Positions 43,591 through 52,780 of a DNA stretch of 64,000 bases are shown here, piece by piece. Position numbers and translations under genes: made by a program. This DNA is from CAZSSM01 sp964609385. GTDB taxonomy: Bacteria > Planctomycetota > Planctomycetia > Isosphaerales > Isosphaeraceae. The notes under the pieces were generated by a model that was not told the origin of the DNA, searched no databases, and saw nothing but the letters and a program-made list of their open reading frames with translations. The stretch covers positions 24,422-88,421 of the forward strand of contig CAZSSM010000020.1 of the NCBI GenBank assembly GCA_964609385.1. The letters are read 5' to 3'. Every line of letters starts with the position of its first letter. Positions within the stretch are counted from its first letter, which is position 1.

Positions 43591-44662
43591 TGCTTCATGG
43601 GGCCGCACCGGGACGGGTCCGGTCAGGCCGAGGGTGACGGGGCTAGCCAAACCGGATCGGGCCGGGGCCCGGCCGGTTGCCTCGAGCAAGGCGGGCGGGC
43701 GGAACCGCCCCAACGAATCGGGACCGGCCGCGACGGGTAGGAGCATGACCCTTCACTCTCAACACCCCGGAGCTGAGGTGTTGAGGGGAACGGCGTCCAG
43801 GCCTCCGATGCGGCGAACGGATTCGGAGTCAGGATCGGGATCGGTCGGGACCTCCCGACGCGGAGCTGTGAGCAATGGACCGAGATTCGAGCTGATCGGG
43901 CGAGTCGTGGCGTTAACGGACTCATGGGACGATCGAACAGGGCCTCCGGCCGAGTCGATCGCCGACCGGCTCCATGCCGGTCGATCCGGGAGCACACACC
44001 AGGCTCGCGTCGGATCACCGTGGCCCCCACAATGCTGGATGCCGGGGCGGATCCCCAAGGATTAATGGGCCGATGTCGACGCCCAAGGGGCCGTGTCTGT
44101 CGGCGCTGGGGGCCGACGGGCCATGCCGATCACGCGGGTCGTACCCGATGCGGGGCCGTCGCGGTGGCTCCATGGTCTCTCCCGGGCCTCAGATCCTCGA
44201 ACCGTCGGTCTGATCGGGGCTCCAACCCCGATCCCGAGAGGATCCGTCTAAGGAACGAGTACACCCGCCCCGAATGGAAGCGAAGACACGCGTTGGAACG
44301 CTCGTGATAGTCGGCCCACGCTGTCCACGCACGTGGTCCACATACGTGCGTCCCGGAACCATCCTCCGGGTGGGCCGGACAGGGTCGCGTCGGTAGGCGA
44401 CCCATCATCCACGTCCTCAGGATCCTCAGCCCACAGGGAGCCCTGATCGTTGATCGAGGGAGCCCAAACCGTGGTGGGGGAGATCCGAGGATCCTCCACA
44501 ATCATCCCGCGTCCCACAAAAGCGTTAACGTCGATGTGGACATCGGGATCAATGAAGATTCTCCACGGCCCGGCACGGTTTGTCAAGTCGGAGCGACCCG
44601 AAGCCGGATCGCCGGACCCTTTGAGACAGGTCATGGGTTGAGGTTGCCTCATGCGGCACAGC
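43591..44662. other. Long intergenic region, no gene supported
   Basis: This 1072-base gap lies upstream of the helicase gene and downstream of gyrB. Small frames exist on both strands; the least shadow-like is a minus frame at 44248-44652 with WRIFIDPDVHIDVNAFVG, but no family is recognised and it has no convincing start. No tRNA, rRNA or repeat was recognised. A small RNA could hide here, but nothing visible supports one. Confidence 0.35.
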
Positions 44663-47374
44663 TTAGACGTCCAGGTTCTTCACGTCCAGCGCGTACTTTT
44701 CGATGAACTCACGGCGTGGCTCGACGTCATCGCCCATCAAGGTGGTGAACAGCTCGTTGGCCGCCGCGGTGTCGTCCAGCTTGACCTGGAGCAACGTCCG
44801 CTTCTCCGGATCCATCGTCGTCTCCCAGAGCTGTTCGGCGTCCATCTCACCGAGCCCCTTGAACCGGGTCACCTTGATTCCGCGCTCTCCCAGCCGTCGG
44901 ATCAGCCCGACCAACGTCCGGAGGTCGGCCATCCGATGCCGCTCCTCGCCCCGACAGAGCGTGAACCGAGGCGGCGGGTCGTCGCCGGTCACCTCGATCG
45001 GCAGGAGCATCTCGGCCCGGAGCCCGAAGTTGTCGCGGAGCTGGATCAACCACTTGTTCAGCTCGCGGACCTCGTGCAAGGTCACCGTCCGGAACCGACC
45101 GCCGACCGGCTCGGATGGGGTCCCGGACGCTCCCGGCTCGGACGCCTCCTCGGGAGCCACTTCGGCCTCCGCATCCGACTCCCCCGCTTCCCCTTGATCG
45201 GACACCTCGGGCGTCGATGCGACCATCGGCTCGGCCTCGGCGTCCTCATCTCCCAGGACGGCGTGTTCTTGGCAGAAGGCCTCCAGTTCCTCGGCCGTGT
45301 AGAGCCAGCGGTCGGCCCCCTGATGCGAGAGGTCCTCGACTCGGAACAGCGGCAGCAGGCCGGCCAGCGGGCCGGCCCCGGACGCGTCGCCGGGATGGGC
45401 CTGGCCCAAGAAGTCACGGATCGGCAGGTTCCGTCGCTGAAGCGCGTGCAGGGCGTTGTCCAAGCCCGCGGTGATCTTTAACAGTTGGCGGAGCCGATCG
45501 CCACCAATGGCCCCGTCCGACTCGGCCGGATCCGAATCTGGGGCCACCGACTCGGCCGCGCCGGGCACCAGCACGGCGTTGGCCAAGCCCGACTCGACCA
45601 GCAGGGCGTGCATCTGCTCCTCGCTGTGCACGTACTGGCGCTGTTTGCCCCGGGCGACCATGTACAGCGGCGGCTGAGCCACGTATAGGTGACCTTGGTC
45701 GACCAGCTTGGGCATCTGACGATAGAAGAACGTCATCAAGAGGGTTCGGATGTGCGACCCGTCGACATCGGCATCGCTCATCATGACGATCTTGCCGTAG
45801 CGCCGTTTGGTCGGATCCTCCTCCTCACCGATCCCGCAGCCGATGGCGGTGATGATGTTCTTGACCTCCTCGTTGCCCAGGACGCGGTCCAACCGCGCCC
45901 GCTCGACGTTGAGGATCTTGCCCCGAAGCGGCAGGATCGCCTGGAACTGGCGATCGCGCCCCCCTTCGGCGGTCCCGCCGGCCGAGTCACCCTCAACCAG
46001 GAAGACCTCGCTGGAGTCCTGGTCGTTGGTCGTGCAGTCCATCAGCTTGCCCGGCAGGCCGCCGCCGGAGAGGACCCCTTTGCGGTTGCGGACCAGCTCG
46101 CGCGCTTTGCGGGCCGCCTCGCGGGCTTCGGCGGCCAGCACGGCCTTCTTGATCAGCTCTTTGGCCACGCTGGGGTTGTGTTCCAGGAACTCGCCGAGCC
46201 GTTCCGAGACCAGCTTGGCCACGATCGGTTCGACCTCGACGTTGGTGAGCTTCGCCTTGTCCTGGCTGCTGAACTGGGGGTGCGGCACGCGGACGCTGAT
46301 GACCGCTGTGAGGCCCTCCTTGAAGTCCTCGCCGGTGATGGCCAGGTCCTTAGATTTCGGGCCCAGCCCCCCTTGCTTGGCGTAGGCCTTGAGCGTCCGC
46401 GTCAAGGCGGTGTGGAACCCGGTCAGGTGTTTGCCCCCGTCGACGGTCTTGATGTTGTTGCAGTACGAGGCGATCGTCTCGGGGATCGCCGTGGTGTACT
46501 GCATGGCCACCTCGACCTCGACCTGGTTCTCCTCATCGCGCCCTTGGTAGACGATCGGCTCGTGCAGCGGCGTCCGCGCCCGGTTCAGGTCGGTGACGAA
46601 CTCGACCAGCCCGCCCTCGCTGTGGAACTCTTCGCGCTTCGGCTCGGGCCCCTCGACCCGGCGGTCCTCCAGCGTGATCCGGACCCCTCGGTTCAGGTAG
46701 GCCAGGTCGCGCAGACGCTTGGCCAGCGTGTCGTAGTGGAACTCGGTGCCGCCGGTGAAGATCAGCGGGTCGGGCACGAATTGGATCCGCGTGCTGGTGG
46801 TCCGCGTCGAGCCGGTCGCCCGGATCGGTCCGGTGGCCACCCCGCGCTCGAACTCCTGCCGCCAGATCTGGCCCTCGCGGTGGATCTCCGCCTCCAGACG
46901 CTCCGAGAGCGCGTTGACGGCCGTCAAGCCGATCCCGTGCAGGCCCCCGGAGACCTGGTAGCTGTTCTTGTGAAACTTGCCACCGGCGTGGATTTGGGTC
47001 ATCACCAGTTCTAAGGCGTTGAGGCCCGACTCCTGGTGCAGCCCGACGGGGATCCCCCGCCCATCGTCCTGGATCGCGATCGAACCGTCGGGGTGCAGGA
47101 CCACCTCGATCCGCGTGCAATGGCCGGCCATCGCCTCGTCGATCGAGTTGTCGATCACCTCGTAGACCAGGTGGTGCAGCCCGCCCGGACCGGTATCGCC
47201 GATGTACATCGCCGGCCGCGTCCGCAGGCCCTCGATCCCCTGCAGGTGTTGGATGTTGTCTTCGCCGTAGCCGTTCTCTTGGGACGGTTCGGAGACCGTC
47301 GCGACCGCCGTCGAGGTGGCCGACGCGTCGTCGGGGACCTCGGGGCTCCGGGGCTCATCGATCCCAGATGCCAT
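44663..47374 (-). CDS. gyrB: DNA gyrase subunit B
   Basis: A 903-residue type II topoisomerase ATPase subunit, partner of GyrA, which introduces negative supercoils. The GHKL ATPase part includes LRTRPAMYIGDT, VYEVIDNSIDEA and IQDDGRGIPV, then GGLHGIGLTAVNAL. The TOPRIM has EVFLVEGDSAGG and MSDADVDGSHIRTLL. An insert of about 190 residues, with a highly acidic stretch (EAGESDAEAEVAPEEASEP), lies between TOPRIM and the C-terminal GyrB domain, which ends TRFKGLGEMDAEQLWETTM and REFIEKYALDVKNLDV. The N-terminal 40 residues are a low-complexity extension. It is the last of the dnaN-dciA-gyrB series on this strand. Confidence 0.97.
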   Translation of the reverse strand: MASGIDEPRSPEVPDDASATSTAVATVSEPSQENGYGEDNIQHLQGIEGLRTRPAMYIGDTGPGGLHHLVYEVIDNSIDEAMAGHCTRIEVVLHPDGSIAIQDDGRGIPVGLHQESGLNALELVMTQIHAGGKFHKNSYQVSGGLHGIGLTAVNALSERLEAEIHREGQIWRQEFERGVATGPIRATGSTRTTSTRIQFVPDPLIFTGGTEFHYDTLAKRLRDLAYLNRGVRITLEDRRVEGPEPKREEFHSEGGLVEFVTDLNRARTPLHEPIVYQGRDEENQVEVEVAMQYTTAIPETIASYCNNIKTVDGGKHLTGFHTALTRTLKAYAKQGGLGPKSKDLAITGEDFKEGLTAVISVRVPHPQFSSQDKAKLTNVEVEPIVAKLVSERLGEFLEHNPSVAKELIKKAVLAAEAREAARKARELVRNRKGVLSGGGLPGKLMDCTTNDQDSSEVFLVEGDSAGGTAEGGRDRQFQAILPLRGKILNVERARLDRVLGNEEVKNIITAIGCGIGEEEDPTKRRYGKIVMMSDADVDGSHIRTLLMTFFYRQMPKLVDQGHLYVAQPPLYMVARGKQRQYVHSEEQMHALLVESGLANAVLVPGAAESVAPDSDPAESDGAIGGDRLRQLLKITAGLDNALHALQRRNLPIRDFLGQAHPGDASGAGPLAGLLPLFRVEDLSHQGADRWLYTAEELEAFCQEHAVLGDEDAEAEPMVASTPEVSDQGEAGESDAEAEVAPEEASEPGASGTPSEPVGGRFRTVTLHEVRELNKWLIQLRDNFGLRAEMLLPIEVTGDDPPPRFTLCRGEERHRMADLRTLVGLIRRLGERGIKVTRFKGLGEMDAEQLWETTMDPEKRTLLQVKLDDTAAANELFTTLMGDDVEPRREFIEKYALDVKNLDV

Positions 47375-47655
47375 GCTCGCTGCCGCTCCCTGAACTGTTT
47401 GTGTGGGGGTGTTGGGCGACCCCGGTCGGCCGAGACGAGCCGGGCGATGGTTCGAGGTCGTGGGTCCGTCGAAGTCGTAGGTTCGTCGAGAAAGCCGAAA
47501 AGCCAGAGGGCCTCAAGGGCGCCGCCACGCGCCGTCGGGGATCCCTCCTCGCAGGACATCGACACCCCAAAGACATCGCGGCGGGGAATGGTGGTCTCGG
47601 ACGGTCGGCGATCGAGCCGGCCTCTCGGACGTTGGTTCTCAGGTGTTGCGTTTGC

Positions 47656-48006
47656 TCACGTGTCGGCTGGGGTGGCATCCTCGTCTGTGACCGGACCCAC
47701 CCGAAACTTCAGGCGACGGATGGCCAAGTCGGGCAGCGATTCGCCCAGGCTCTGGAGCAGTTCGTGGTGACGGAAGGCGGCCAGCTCCTCCAAAAGGCTC
47801 GAGTGCGCTACGGTCACATGCAAGACCCCGCGACGAAGGCCCGCAACCCGCGTGCGCGATGCGACCGCTGTGCCCGGCCCGACGGCCCGATCCCAAGCTG
47901 ACTCCAGACGGCCCTGCGACCACTGTCGCGCCAGGCCTCGGGCGGCCATCACCGCCCCCAACGCTTCGGAGAGGGGCCGAGGCCCGCGACCCGACGAGTC
48001 GTCCAT
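47656..48006 (-). CDS. dciA: DciA-like DUF721 protein
   Basis: A 116-residue protein of the DUF721/DciA family, which recruits or loads the replicative helicase DnaB in bacteria without DnaC. Characteristic parts are LSEALGAVMAARGLARQW, WDRAVGPGTAVASRTRVAGLR and VLHVTVAHSSLLEELAAFRHH, ending IRRLKFRVG. It lies between dnaN and gyrB on the same strand, the position DciA genes commonly hold. This context strengthens the call. Confidence 0.85.
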   Translation of the reverse strand: MDDSSGRGPRPLSEALGAVMAARGLARQWSQGRLESAWDRAVGPGTAVASRTRVAGLRRGVLHVTVAHSSLLEELAAFRHHELLQSLGESLPDLAIRRLKFRVGPVTDEDATPADT

Positions 48007-48282
48007 CGTGTGTTTGTTCCGGCCTCAAACCGTCGTCCCACCATGGCCCGGATCGCGCTCCCCCCACGGCGACAACGGTGACGGGGTGGAACGGCGATTG
48101 GGGATCGGCCGATCGACGGGCCATCCCCGATTCCTTACCGATCATCTTATCCCAGATCGCCCCCCAGGTCCAGATCTATCCCTCCGCGGTGACTGGACTT
48201 AGAGCCCATCCAACGGGGACCGCGCCGACCGAGGGGATCCCGCCAGGACGAGGCATCGGGACGCTGGTTGGGGTCGGGCCGA

Positions 48283-49449
48283 TCAGGTCGTCGGGTCCAC
48301 ATCGCCGCGCGGCATCAGCGACATCACCAGGTAGAGGTAATCGTCCTCGGTCCGCAGGACCGCCGGCTTGGTCGGGTCGGTCAGCTCGACCTCCAAGGCC
48401 GTCTCGTCGCTGAGCACCCGCAGCGCCTCCAGCAGAAACTTCGGCTCGAAGCTGATGGTCAGCTCCGGCCCTTCGTAATCGATCGCCATCTCGACCTGCG
48501 ACTGGCCCACGTCGGGCGTCTCGCTGGTCAGTCGGAGCGTGCCGGGCTCGAAGTGGAAGGCCACGCCGCGGGTCAGTTGGTCCTCCTCGCGGCCGGTGAC
48601 CACCGCGGCCTGCTCGATCCGGTTCCGCAACCGACCCGCCTCCAAGCTCACCTTGGACCGATGCTCCGTCGGCAGCACGTTCCGGTAGTTGGGAAACCGA
48701 CCCTCGACCAGCCGGCTGTAGATTTCGGCTCGATCGGTCCGGACCGACAAGGCGCTGCCGTCATTGGCGAAGGCCAGGTGGACCGGCGGTTCGTCGCTCT
48801 GATCGCTCAGGTTCCGTTCCAGCAGGCGGAGCGCCTTGACCGGTACGACCGGCTGACCCTTCAGCGGGTCCAGGCCGTGGTTCTCCAGGTCCATCGAGGC
48901 CCGCGCCAGCCGTCGACCGTCGGTGCTGACCAGGTTGAGTCGATTGGCCTCCAAGTCCACCTCGAAGAGGACCCCAGCCATAGCATACCGCGCGTTGTCC
49001 GGGTCGGTCGCGAACGACGTCCGCCGGATCAAACGCTTCAGGTCCGCCGCGACCACCTGACAGTACGACTCGGCCCCGAAGGCCGGCACCTCCGGGAAGT
49101 GCTCCGGATCCTCGGTAGCCAGCTCGAAGCGGCTCCGTTCCGTGCTGCCCCGGACCTTCAGCAGGTCCTCCTCCAGCTCCAGGTAGAGCTGGTCGTCGGT
49201 GCTGGTCCGCAGGATCTGCTCGAACCGGCGCGTCGGCAGGACCGCACGGCCGGGCCGTTCAGCCGTTACGCCGGTCACCTCGAAGCGGATCCCCACCTCC
49301 AGGTCAGTCGCCATCAGCGTGGCCCCGGCGCCCTCGCGGACCTCCAGCAGCAGGTCCCTCAAGATCGGCTTGGGGCTCCGCATCGGGACCACCCCCGAGA
49401 CCATCGCGAAGGCGTCCAACAGATCCGTACGCGTGACGAGCGCCTGCAT
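48283..49449 (-). CDS. dnaN: DNA polymerase III sliding clamp (beta subunit)
   Basis: A 388-residue clamp, near the usual 370 for the family. It has three repeats of the clamp fold; recognisable parts are MQALVTRTDLLDAFAMVSG, LLEVREGAGATLMATDLEVG, TDGRRLARASM, RFPNYRNVLP and the C-terminal DPTKPAVLRTEDDYLYLVMSLMP, which is strongly diagnostic. The ATG at 49449 is preferred over 49458 because AGGGGG ends nine bases before it and directly abuts the other. The gene precedes dciA and gyrB; dnaA and recF, its usual neighbours, are absent. Confidence 0.96.
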   Translation of the reverse strand: MQALVTRTDLLDAFAMVSGVVPMRSPKPILRDLLLEVREGAGATLMATDLEVGIRFEVTGVTAERPGRAVLPTRRFEQILRTSTDDQLYLELEEDLLKVRGSTERSRFELATEDPEHFPEVPAFGAESYCQVVAADLKRLIRRTSFATDPDNARYAMAGVLFEVDLEANRLNLVSTDGRRLARASMDLENHGLDPLKGQPVVPVKALRLLERNLSDQSDEPPVHLAFANDGSALSVRTDRAEIYSRLVEGRFPNYRNVLPTEHRSKVSLEAGRLRNRIEQAAVVTGREEDQLTRGVAFHFEPGTLRLTSETPDVGQSQVEMAIDYEGPELTISFEPKFLLEALRVLSDETALEVELTDPTKPAVLRTEDDYLYLVMSLMPRGDVDPTT

Positions 49450-49470
49450 GGGCGACATCCCCCTTGTTCT

Positions 49471-49507
49471 GCGTAAGCATTGAATGCGTAAAAGGGCGTC
49501 CGCGTAA
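49471..49507 (+). repeat. Three GCGTAA iteron-like repeats upstream of dnaN
   Basis: GCGTAA occurs at 49471, 49486 and 49502, spaced 15 and 16 bases. They lie 22 to 58 bases upstream of the dnaN ATG, in the promoter or leader. Regular spacing suggests a protein-binding array, but three short copies could be chance. Confidence 0.3.
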
Positions 49508-49955
49508 AGCGAATATTGGACGCTGCGAGCGTTGGTCGAACGAAGGACGTTCCAGCCGACGTCCTTGGCTTTCGGTGCCTCTCGATCGGAATCGAAACCT
49601 GAACCAGCGCCCGCAGTAGTGGCGCCAGGCCGGGGTGTTCACAGTTGGGAGGGACGTGGGGCCAAACCCAATCTAGCAAGCGATTTGTCCCGGATCAAGG
49701 GCGCTTGTACACTGTTGACGACCTGTGGGCCGACCCGTCGCGCCGCCCGGCATGCTTCGATCGCGATGTCGCGCCCGACCGGGGTCGGCCCGCATCGCTG
49801 TCGATGGCCGATGCGCCATCGGGGTGGGCGCGACGCGCTGCCGACGCGCCGATGACGCTCGTCGACCGCCCGGACGCGGTCGCGGCGGCCTCGCCTTCGG
49901 ACGTTATGGGGAGACGGGAGGCGCGTTTCTGGAGAACAAGACGCGGCTAGATTGT

Positions 49956-49972
49956 ACGTAAAATATTTACGT
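49956..49972. promoter_or_regulatory. Palindrome ACGTAAA-N3-TTTACGT
   Basis: Perfect seven-base arms around ATA in an AT-rich island within GC-rich DNA, about 180 bases upstream of the sirtuin ATG. It shares the CGTAAA core with the repeats beside dnaN, which hints at one binding protein for both. No regulator is identified. Confidence 0.35.
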
Positions 49973-50154
49973 GGACGCTGACGCCAAAGTGCCGTCGATG
50001 AGCCGTCGACGATTCGGATCGACCCTTGGCCCGACCGTCTCGGCCCGGGTAGGTTGTTCGTCGGAACTTGGGAATTCATGGGTCGATCCGGCTCGACTCG
50101 GCCCGGATCGGATCGATCGGGGTGGTCCCGATCTCTATTGGGAGTAGGTGGACG

Positions 50155-50949
50155 ATGGCGACTTCGGGGGATTCGGACCGGTTCGAGGCGTCGGTCGCGC
50201 AGGCCGCCTCGTGGCTGGTCGAGGCGCAGAGCGTCCTGTTCGTCACCGGCGCGGGCGTCTCGGCCGACAGCGGTCTGCCCACCTATCGCGGCGTCGGCGG
50301 GCTCTATGACGACGTCCCCACGCCCGACGGGATGCCGATCGAGCAGGCGCTCTCCGGCGAGATGCTGGCCCGCGACCCCAAGCTGGTCTGGAAATACATG
50401 CTCCAGGTCGCCCGAGCCGTCGAGGGTGCCGCCCCCAACCGGGCGCATGAGGTCATCGCCGAGGTCGAGCGGGCCAAGCCGCGCGTCTGGACCCTGACCC
50501 AGAACGTCGACGGCTTTCACCGACGCGCCGGCTCACGCAACCTGATCGACATCCACGGCGACCTGAGCCAGATGACCTGCACCCGCTGCCCGCATCGCTA
50601 TCGGATCGAGTCGGTCGACGACCTGGGCCCCTACCTGCCACCGTTCTGTAATCAGTGCGGCGCCGACATTCGGCCCGAAGTCGTCCTCTTCGGCGAGTTC
50701 CTGCTCGAAGAGAAGGTCCAGCGGCTCCGCGAGCAACTGGAGCGCGGCTTCGACCTGATCTTCACCATCGGCACGACCAGCGTCTTCGCCTACATCAGCG
50801 GGCCGATCCTTCAGAGCCGCGTCCGAGGCACCCGGACCGTCGAGATCAACCCCGATCAGACCGAGGTCTCCGACATCGTCGATCTCCGGATCACCGGACG
50901 CGCCGCCACGACCCTCGATGCGATCTGGACCCGCTGCCAGGCCGATTGA
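50155..50949 (+). CDS. Sir2-family NAD-dependent protein deacylase
   Basis: A 264-residue sirtuin. NAD-binding features are TGAGVSADSGLPTYRG, the catalytic TQNVDGFH/HGD region with IDIHGDLSQ (His), and GTTSVFAYISG. A zinc finger is formed by CTRCP and CNQCG. All key residues of class III (CobB-like) sirtuins are visible, so it likely removes acetyl or longer acyl groups from lysines. The ATG at 50155 follows GGAGTAGGTGG. It lies 163 bases upstream of the patatin gene on the same strand; a shared function is possible but not shown. Confidence 0.9.
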   Translation: MATSGDSDRFEASVAQAASWLVEAQSVLFVTGAGVSADSGLPTYRGVGGLYDDVPTPDGMPIEQALSGEMLARDPKLVWKYMLQVARAVEGAAPNRAHEVIAEVERAKPRVWTLTQNVDGFHRRAGSRNLIDIHGDLSQMTCTRCPHRYRIESVDDLGPYLPPFCNQCGADIRPEVVLFGEFLLEEKVQRLREQLERGFDLIFTIGTTSVFAYISGPILQSRVRGTRTVEINPDQTEVSDIVDLRITGRAATTLDAIWTRCQAD

Positions 50950-51112
50950 GGAACCCCGACGATCGGGCGGGTCGGCGGTTCACGAAGGATCTGGGACGAT
51001 CCCTTTCCTGCAAGTTTCGCCGACGAACGTTCGATCGCATTTGTCAAGGATGGATCGCGATTATCGAAGCCATCGCGGCCGATCTCGGCAAGGACCACAG
51101 GAGTCTCCCGAC

Positions 51113-51574
51113 GTGTCCGATCCAGTTCTGAAGGCCTACGCCATCTTCGACGGCGGAGGCGTCTTGGGGGCAGCCCTGGCCGGGGCGCTGAAGGCGGCCG
51201 AACAGGACATCGATTTCCAGGGGTTCGGCGGAACCTCAGCCGACAGCATCGTGGCCACCCTTGCAGCGGCTGGTTATACCGGAGCTGAAATCCAGAAGAT
51301 TCTGATCGACACCGACTTCACCACGATGTTAGCCGAACGAGGTCGGACCGTTGAGGGTTTCCGCGATCAGATCGCCAAGCTCCGGGTCGCGTCCAAGAAC
51401 GGTCTTTGGGGAATTCCCGAGATATTTTGGAGGATTTGGACCATCTATGGAATGGTCAGGGACGAACTGGGTGTTGATGACGGGCGAGAGTTGCGGGGGT
51501 TCCTCCTGGACCGAATCCGCGAGCGTTGGCGGGACGAGATCCCGGGCGATGATGTGAATTTCGCCCAGTTTTGA
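51113..51574 (+). CDS. Patatin-like phospholipase, N-terminal part (broken gene)
   Basis: A 153-codon open frame starting at a GTG with AGGAG nine bases upstream. It carries the first half of a patatin domain: DGGGVLGAALAGAL (oxyanion loop) and nucleophile Ser42 in GGTSADS. It ends at a TGA (51572-51574). The same frame continues past the TGA without any shift into the C-terminal half, with KLESPKPGSSRRTYPLKIVA in between. A single CGA-to-TGA change would explain the break. Whether it is a true nonsense mutation, a sequencing error or readthrough is undecided. Alone it could not be active because the Asp of the dyad lies beyond the stop. Confidence 0.75.
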   Translation: MSDPVLKAYAIFDGGGVLGAALAGALKAAEQDIDFQGFGGTSADSIVATLAAAGYTGAEIQKILIDTDFTTMLAERGRTVEGFRDQIAKLRVASKNGLWGIPEIFWRIWTIYGMVRDELGVDDGRELRGFLLDRIRERWRDEIPGDDVNFAQF

Positions 51575-51619
51575 AAGCTGGAATCCCCCAAGCCCGGTTC
51601 GTCGCGGCGCACTTATCCG

Positions 51620-52738
51620 TTGAAGATCGTCGCATCCGACGTGACACGACGCCGTCCGGTCATCTTCTCGAATGAAGAGATTCAAGACGGTGCTTCGATC
51701 CTCGACGCCGTTCGGGCCTCGACCTGTTACCCGTTCCTCTTCCGGCCGTTCGATCGCAATGGACGGTGCCTATTCGTCGATGGCGGACTGACCAGCAACC
51801 TGCCGGCGTTCCTGTTCCATCAAGAACAGCGCAAGACCAGGTTCCCGGTCTTCGCCTTCGACTTGGTGTCCCAGGACGACGGACGCGGGCCGGATCGGAG
51901 CCTCTTCGGTTACCTGAAGGATTTGATCGGGACAGCCCTCGATGCGGGCGATCAGATGATACGGGACGTTCTCCGCGACATCATCCACATCCCGATCGAG
52001 ATCCCGGCCGAGCCCGAATATGAGGTCCTGAATTTCGGGATGGATCGCGAGACCCGGGCGAAACTCTTTGACCTCGGCTACGACCAGACCCGACGACGCC
52101 TCGACGAAGAGCCGATCATCCGAAATGCTCGCGAGTCGGTCTATGGCCTCAAGGCTGTGACTGAGATCGATGAGCGCATGAGGGAACGGGTCCTTCAAAA
52201 GCAGCTTTGGAGTCGATTCGGCCGCCCCGAACTCTTCGGGGTCGTCCTGGCGGCGTTGGCTCGCGGTATCGAAGAGATCTCTCAGGCCCGGCGGGTCCGC
52301 GCGCACATCATGCTCAGGACTGGCGATGACGCAACGCGAATCGTCGTCTACTCTTATGGCATGGAGAATGACGAGGATCAGACCCTCGAATTGCCCATGA
52401 ACGCCGGTTGCAGCGGTCAAGCATTCCAGCAATGTTGTCCCATCGTCGCCGACCTGGAGAAGGCCTCGCAAACCCCGGAGGACTGGGGGATGACTGCCGA
52501 ACAGCATGCTCGGGTCCCTGCGCGATGCAAGTCGATGCTGAGCATTCCTCTCTGGGACTATCCCGATGTGGAGGGGGATTTATCGGAGGGGATCACAGTC
52601 ACGCCGCTCGGCACCCTCAGCATTGATTCCGAAACCCCCTTGACCGATACTGAATGGTGGAACCCTTCTCGCGGTGATGAGCAGGTGGTTCAAACCATCT
52701 CTCTTTGGGAAAACGTAATCCGACGGTTGCTTCCGTGA
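51620..52738 (+). CDS. Patatin-like phospholipase, C-terminal part with GAF-like domain (broken gene)
   Basis: The same frame as the N-terminal part; an internal TTG at 51620 is the first alternative start. It holds the second patatin motif FVDGGLTSNLP (Asp about 223 of the full frame), then a helical part, and from about residue 220 of this piece a GAF-like domain: RRVRAHIMLRTG, RIVVYSYGMEND, CSGQAFQQCCPIVAD and SMLSIPLWDY, ending PLGTLSIDSE. The intact gene would encode about 541 residues, a lipase joined to a small-ligand sensor. Patatin effectors are known from CBASS (CapV); a GAF fusion is a different design. Confidence 0.75.
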   Translation: MKIVASDVTRRRPVIFSNEEIQDGASILDAVRASTCYPFLFRPFDRNGRCLFVDGGLTSNLPAFLFHQEQRKTRFPVFAFDLVSQDDGRGPDRSLFGYLKDLIGTALDAGDQMIRDVLRDIIHIPIEIPAEPEYEVLNFGMDRETRAKLFDLGYDQTRRRLDEEPIIRNARESVYGLKAVTEIDERMRERVLQKQLWSRFGRPELFGVVLAALARGIEEISQARRVRAHIMLRTGDDATRIVVYSYGMENDEDQTLELPMNAGCSGQAFQQCCPIVADLEKASQTPEDWGMTAEQHARVPARCKSMLSIPLWDYPDVEGDLSEGITVTPLGTLSIDSETPLTDTEWWNPSRGDEQVVQTISLWENVIRRLLP

Positions 52739-52780
52739 GTCTTCCTATTGAGGACCCCCTGTAACGATGAGGGCCGGATC

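Larger units (their letters stand above)
49450..50154. other. Divergent intergenic region upstream of dnaN
   Basis: These 705 bases separate dnaN (-) from the sirtuin gene (+). No gene is supported. Three GCGTAA direct repeats lie next to dnaN and an AT-rich palindrome lies at 49956-49972. No consensus DnaA box was found on inspection, so an origin is not claimed. Confidence 0.4.

Noticed and set aside
44248..44652. 134-codon minus-strand frame in a long gap
   Set aside because: Composition is less shadow-like than most, but there is no family, no clear start signal and no supporting context.
49450..50154. Chromosomal origin upstream of dnaN
   Set aside because: dnaA is absent and no DnaA box consensus was found by eye. 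Only short repeats and one palindrome support it.
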